Source: Cordylochernes scorpioides (taxonomy: Eukaryota > Arthropoda > Arachnida > Pseudoscorpiones > Chernetidae). Taken from it: a stretch of 64,000 bases of DNA. The notes beneath the pieces were generated by a model. That model saw nothing but the letters and a program-made list of their open reading frames with translations, searched no databases and was not told the DNA's origin. Shown one piece after another: positions 60,739 through 64,000 of this stretch. Location: contig CP092880.1 of NCBI GenBank assembly GCA_030710605.1, forward strand, positions 910,862-974,861, in the 5' to 3' direction. Position numbers and translations under genes: made by a program. Each line of letters begins with the position of its first letter. Positions within the stretch are counted from its first letter, which is position 1.

Positions 60739-61556
60739 CACTCATGGACAAAACTTAAGGAAGTTGTACCTTTTACCATGTATATCAGGATTTATATAAT
60801 AACTCTGAAAGATATTTGGTGCACAATTACCTTTATTGAAGACACACGAGTTAATCAATATACACTCATGGACAAAATTTAAGGAAGTTTTACCTTTTAC
60901 CATGTATATCAGGATTTAGGTAATAACTCTGAAAGATAGTTGGTGCACAATTACCTTTATTGAAGACACACGAGATAACCAATATATACTCATGGACAAA
61001 ACTTAAGGAAGTTTTACGTTTTACCGTGTATATCGGGATTCAGATAATAACTCTGAAAGATATTTGGTGCACAATTACCTTTATTGAAGATACACGAGAT
61101 AACCAATATATACTCATGGACAAAATTTAAGGAAGTTTTACCTTTTACCATGTATATCGGGATACAGACAATAACTCTGGAAGTTATTACAGTGACCTTT
61201 ATTGAAGACACACGAGATAACCAATATACACTCATGGACAACACTTAAGGAAGTTGCACCTTTCAGCATGTATATCGGGATTCAGACAATAACTCTGAAA
61301 GATATTACAGTGACCTTTATTGAAGACACACGAGATAACCCATATACACTCATGGACAAAACTTAAGGAAGTTGTATCTTTTAGCATGTATATCAGGATT
61401 CAGACAATAACTCTGGAAGTTATTACAGTGACCTTTATTGTAGACACACGAGATAACCAAGTGTGAACTAAATTGCCTCTATCTCCTTAAGAAGAAAAAA
61501 AAAACAGATTACCGGCGACATCAAAGACTTTCCACTTAAGTTTTTTTCCATAAGAG
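60739..61556. mobile_element. Tc1/mariner-like element with internal ~118-bp repeats, copy 2
   Basis: TIR CACTCATGGACAAAACTTAA at the left. The right end is CCACTTAAG...CCATAAGAG, flanked by TA. Seven units of about 118 bp, each starting with a forward copy of the TIR, then TATATC.GGATT.AG, AATAACTCTG, and CTTTATTGAAGACACACGAG. The sister copy at 22246 has three. Confidence 0.88.
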
Positions 61557-61607
61557 TACACAGATGCTTATGTGAGCGATCATGGTATGCCTTTATATAT
61601 ATAAATA

Positions 61608-61787
61608 CAGTAAAGCCTGTCTATAGCGCCCCCTCTAAATAGCGCCTCCCTCTCTATAGCGTCCGATTTTAAATACGTAGTACGATGCGAGATTTACATT
61701 AAAAGTGACCTGTCTATAGCACCCCCCTCTCTATAGCACCATATTTTGGTGAGTCCCAAGAGGGGGCGCTATAGACAGGTTTAACTG
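61608..61787. mobile_element. TIR MITE, 180 bp, CAGTAAAGCCTGTCTATAGC family
   Basis: Left end CAGTAAAGCCTGTCTATAGC and right end inverted CAGTTAAACCTGTCTATAGC, flanked by TA. An additional CTGTCTATAGCACCCC block is inside. Pogo/mariner style. Confidence 0.9.
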
Positions 61788-62010
61788 TATATATATATAT
61801 ATAAATCACCATATAGAAGAAAAGTGAAGTATAATAATAAAAAGGTGCGTGCTTACTTCGTTTGACAACTGTTTCCATTGAGCTGAAGACAGATGGTCGT
61901 GAATCACAGCACTGTACTGTACTTGGCTCTGGAATGGTGGCAACACTTACCCAGTCTCCCCACACACACTATATGTTTTGTAAATAGAGCAATCCATAAA
62001 TAAATCTTTA

Positions 62011-62254
62011 ATTAAAAAGGCATATATTGGATCAAAATATCATTTATTTTACCAATATTTCAGTTGGCTGAACGCCAACCTTTATCAAGGTGTTATAACA
62101 TTTTAAAGTGTGTCAACAACAAATTATGTAGCGCTGAGTTTGTTGTTGACACACTTTAAAATGTTATAATACCTTGATAAAGGTTGGCGTGTTCAGCCAA
62201 CTGAAATATTGGTAAAATAAATGATATTTTGATCCTATATATGCCTTTTTAATT
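62011..62254. repeat. Nearly perfect palindrome, ~105-bp arms, Penelope-like
   Basis: ATTAAAAAGGCATATATTGG, ATCATTTATTTTACCAATAT, TTCAGTTGGCTGAACGCCAA, CCTTTATCAAGG and the complement. The spacer is about 25 bp around 62130. The CCTTGATAAAGGTTGGCG block is similar in style to Penelope-like ends. Pieces of the same repeat are at 26930-27000 and 27165-27240. Confidence 0.9.
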
Positions 62255-62426
62255 AAACACTATATGTATGTAAGTGTACAACTTATATGAAAGTACATTG
62301 CTTCAACCAAGTTGTTTACTTTACCTTCAACTATAACAACAAAGCGCGATGTCCCGCTAAGAACACTGGCGCCCAACGAAAAGAAAAACAAGAGAAAGAA
62401 AAAATAATTTTAAAAAAATATAAAAA

Positions 62427-62672
62427 CTAGCGGACGTACCCGGCTTCGCCCTGGTTTTACCCGAGTAAAGGTTTGTCTAACGAATCTCTCGATAAAGTGA
62501 ACAATTTTTCCCGGTCCCTTTAAAAATACTCGATAAGTTGAATAAAATCAATATTAATTGGTTCCCTCGGTAATTGGAAGTTAAAGGAATAGTATCTTGC
62601 CTTGGAATTGTATCATTATTCTTGTCTCAAATAAATTGCCGTGTCATCCTGAATTTTGTCTTTCCTAATTTT
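62427..62672 (-). mobile_element. Helitron (Hel-B), 5'-truncated copy
   Basis: The 3' end is CCAGGGCGAAGCCGGG, then TACGTCCGCTAG and T on the minus strand. It matches 43941-44210 closely, then stops near 62672. Confidence 0.8.
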
Positions 62673-62754
62673 CTTATTTAAAAATAATGTAACGTTCAGG
62701 ATTCCACTCATCTTTTACTCAAGTTCCCAGCATTTCAAGTCTACAGACCTAGTA

Positions 62755-63045
62755 GTCTCTGTATAACGAATGAAGACACGAATGTTTCTTTTCACAAATA
62801 AATCAAACTTCTACTATCCTTACTGCGATCAAAACAGAATGGTCCAATACAGTATTAGAGCTCTATAGAAGCGGTCTGGTAGATTAAATTGGTGAAACCA
62901 CTGAGAGGGTTCACTCCTGATGAACTAAGCCCTCGCAATATTTTTTCATTGCAGTAAGGACAGTAGAAGTTTGATTTATTTGTGAAAAGAAACATTCGTG
63001 TTTTAATGTCTTCATTAGTTATATATAGATGTTATTGGTTTGTAT
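62755..63045. mobile_element. P-family, short-arm subfamily, complete
   Basis: The left arm (AATGAAGACACGAATGTTTC, TACTATCCTTACTGCGATC) and right arm (CATTGCAGTAAGGACAGTAG ... AACATTCGTGTTTTAATGTC) are complementary. The centre is AATTGGTGAAACCACTGAG, then CTCCTGATGAACTAAGCCC. Confidence 0.85.
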
Positions 63046-63249
63046 TCTCTGTACTGATCCAAGAGAACCGATATCTAACAAAGTTTGTCTTACATTAAAT
63101 TCCATATATTATGTAAATATTTTTCATGCTGTTCAAATAATGGGGGGGGGGGGATCCTGACCACACCAGTCCCCTCTGGACTCTTGGAATATTTGACCAA
63201 ATTCTGGTCCAAGGAGACTAGCGTGGCAACGGTACCTATTTTATAATAC

Positions 63250-64000
63250 ACCCAAGATAGTGGACATTGCTGCTGCTGTGAAAAAGATGTATGGAGACAT
63301 CTGAGGCACTTCATTGGACACGACAACAACAACAGAAATTTGCATGGACCCAGAACAGCAGCTTTACACACCCAATATAGAGGACATTGCTTTGATAGAG
63401 ATGTATGGGGACATCTGAGGCACTTCATTGGACACGACAACAACAACAGAAATTTGCATGGACCCAGAACAGCAGCTTTACACACCCAATATAGAGGACA
63501 TTGCTTTGATAGAGATGTATGGGGACATCTGAGGCTCTTCATTGGACACGACAACAACAACAGAAAATTGACATGGACCCAGAACAGCAGCTTTACACAC
63601 CCAAGATAGAGAACATTGCTGTGATAGAGATGTATGGAGACATCTGAGGCTCTTCATTGGACACAACAACAACAGAAAATTGACATGGACCCAGAACAGC
63701 ACCTTTACACACCCAAGATAGAGGACATTGCTGCTGCTGTGATAGAGATGTATGGAGACATCTGAAGCTCTTCATTGGACATGACAACAACAACAGAAAA
63801 TTGACATGGACCCAGAACAGCAGCTTTACACACCCAAGATAGAGAACATTGCTGTGAAATAGATGTATGGAGACATCTCTGAGGCTCTTCATTGGACACG
63901 ACAACAACAACAACAGAAAATTGACATGGACCCAGAACAGCAGCTTTACACACCCAAGATAGAGAACATTGCGACTGCTGTAATAGAGATGTATGGAGAC
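63250..64000 (+). repeat. LINE 3'-end tandem array E, runs off the window
   Basis: About 6.5 units of ~112-118 bp like array A (ATGGACCCAGAACAGCAGC, TTTACACACCCAA.ATAGAG, TGATAGAGATGTATGG.GAC, ATCTGAGGC.CTTCATTGG, ACACGACAACAACAACAG). It starts after unique sequence at 63250; a 10-G run lies at about 63142-63151. Confidence 0.9.

Noticed and set aside
33350-64000. N-terminal NOL4 exons upstream on the minus strand
   Set aside because: I looked for the basic N-terminal block and for GC-rich minus-strand exons with splice sites and found none; they may lie outside the window or be too diverged to see by eye.

Overview
The window is eukaryotic nuclear DNA: AT-rich, dense in interspersed repeats, with tRNA genes, spliced exons and no bacterial-style operons. 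LINE, Helitron, Ty3/gypsy and DNA-transposon remnants, and a NOL4-type gene of invertebrate flavour, point to an arthropod. Some LINE C-termini remind me of chelicerate (spider-like) elements, but that is a weak inference and no species can be named.

Host gene. I reconstruct six exons of one minus-strand gene, a homologue of nucleolar protein 4 (NOL4/NOL4L): 33349-33218, 31939-31772, 6434-6392, 3812-3697, 1981-1868 and 978-772. Splice sites and intron phases agree throughout. The gene enters from beyond the right part of the window and leaves past position 1. One intron is about 25 kb and holds most of the mobile DNA in the left half. Two tRNA genes lie in that intron: Gly-GCC at 9916-9986 and Thr-AGU at 10942-11015.

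Left half (1-33 kb). This part holds LINE fragments, arrays made of a LINE 3' end (3936-5024, 12896-14320), Helitrons (6924-7291, 9396-10247, 27696-28053), and a Ty3/gypsy-like element (15880-21669) with near-identical LTRs but no reverse-transcriptase core. It also has several TIR elements (pogo-, Tc1- and hAT-like), minisatellites, long foldback repeats and a solo LTR (29597-30061).

Middle (33.5-39.4 kb). A 32-bp minisatellite of about 110 units is split by a 2.27-kb retroelement. That element encodes only a Gag-like ORF1 protein of 691 residues with a CCHC knuckle, followed by a poly(A) tail.

Right half (39.4-64 kb). No host exon was recognised here. It holds a decayed 4-kb Helitron-like region (about 45.9-49.84 kb), many palindromic foldback elements, seven copies window-wide of a short retroelement that shares its 3' tail with a LINE, more LINE-tail arrays (52.1-52.8 kb and 63.25 kb to the end), and a second solo LTR interrupted by a 100-N assembly gap.

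The strongest novelties are: (1) a Helitron carrying a whole tRNA-Gly gene, with its empty site preserved in a neighbouring duplicate; (2) LINE 3' ends that have become tandem satellites, some bounded by target-site duplications; (3) a SINE-like family and its putative LINE partner sharing a 3' tail in the same window; (4) an ORF1-only retroelement inside the 32-bp array; (5) a recent-looking gypsy element lacking RT and integrase core; (6) foldback repeats spreading a CTCF-like motif.
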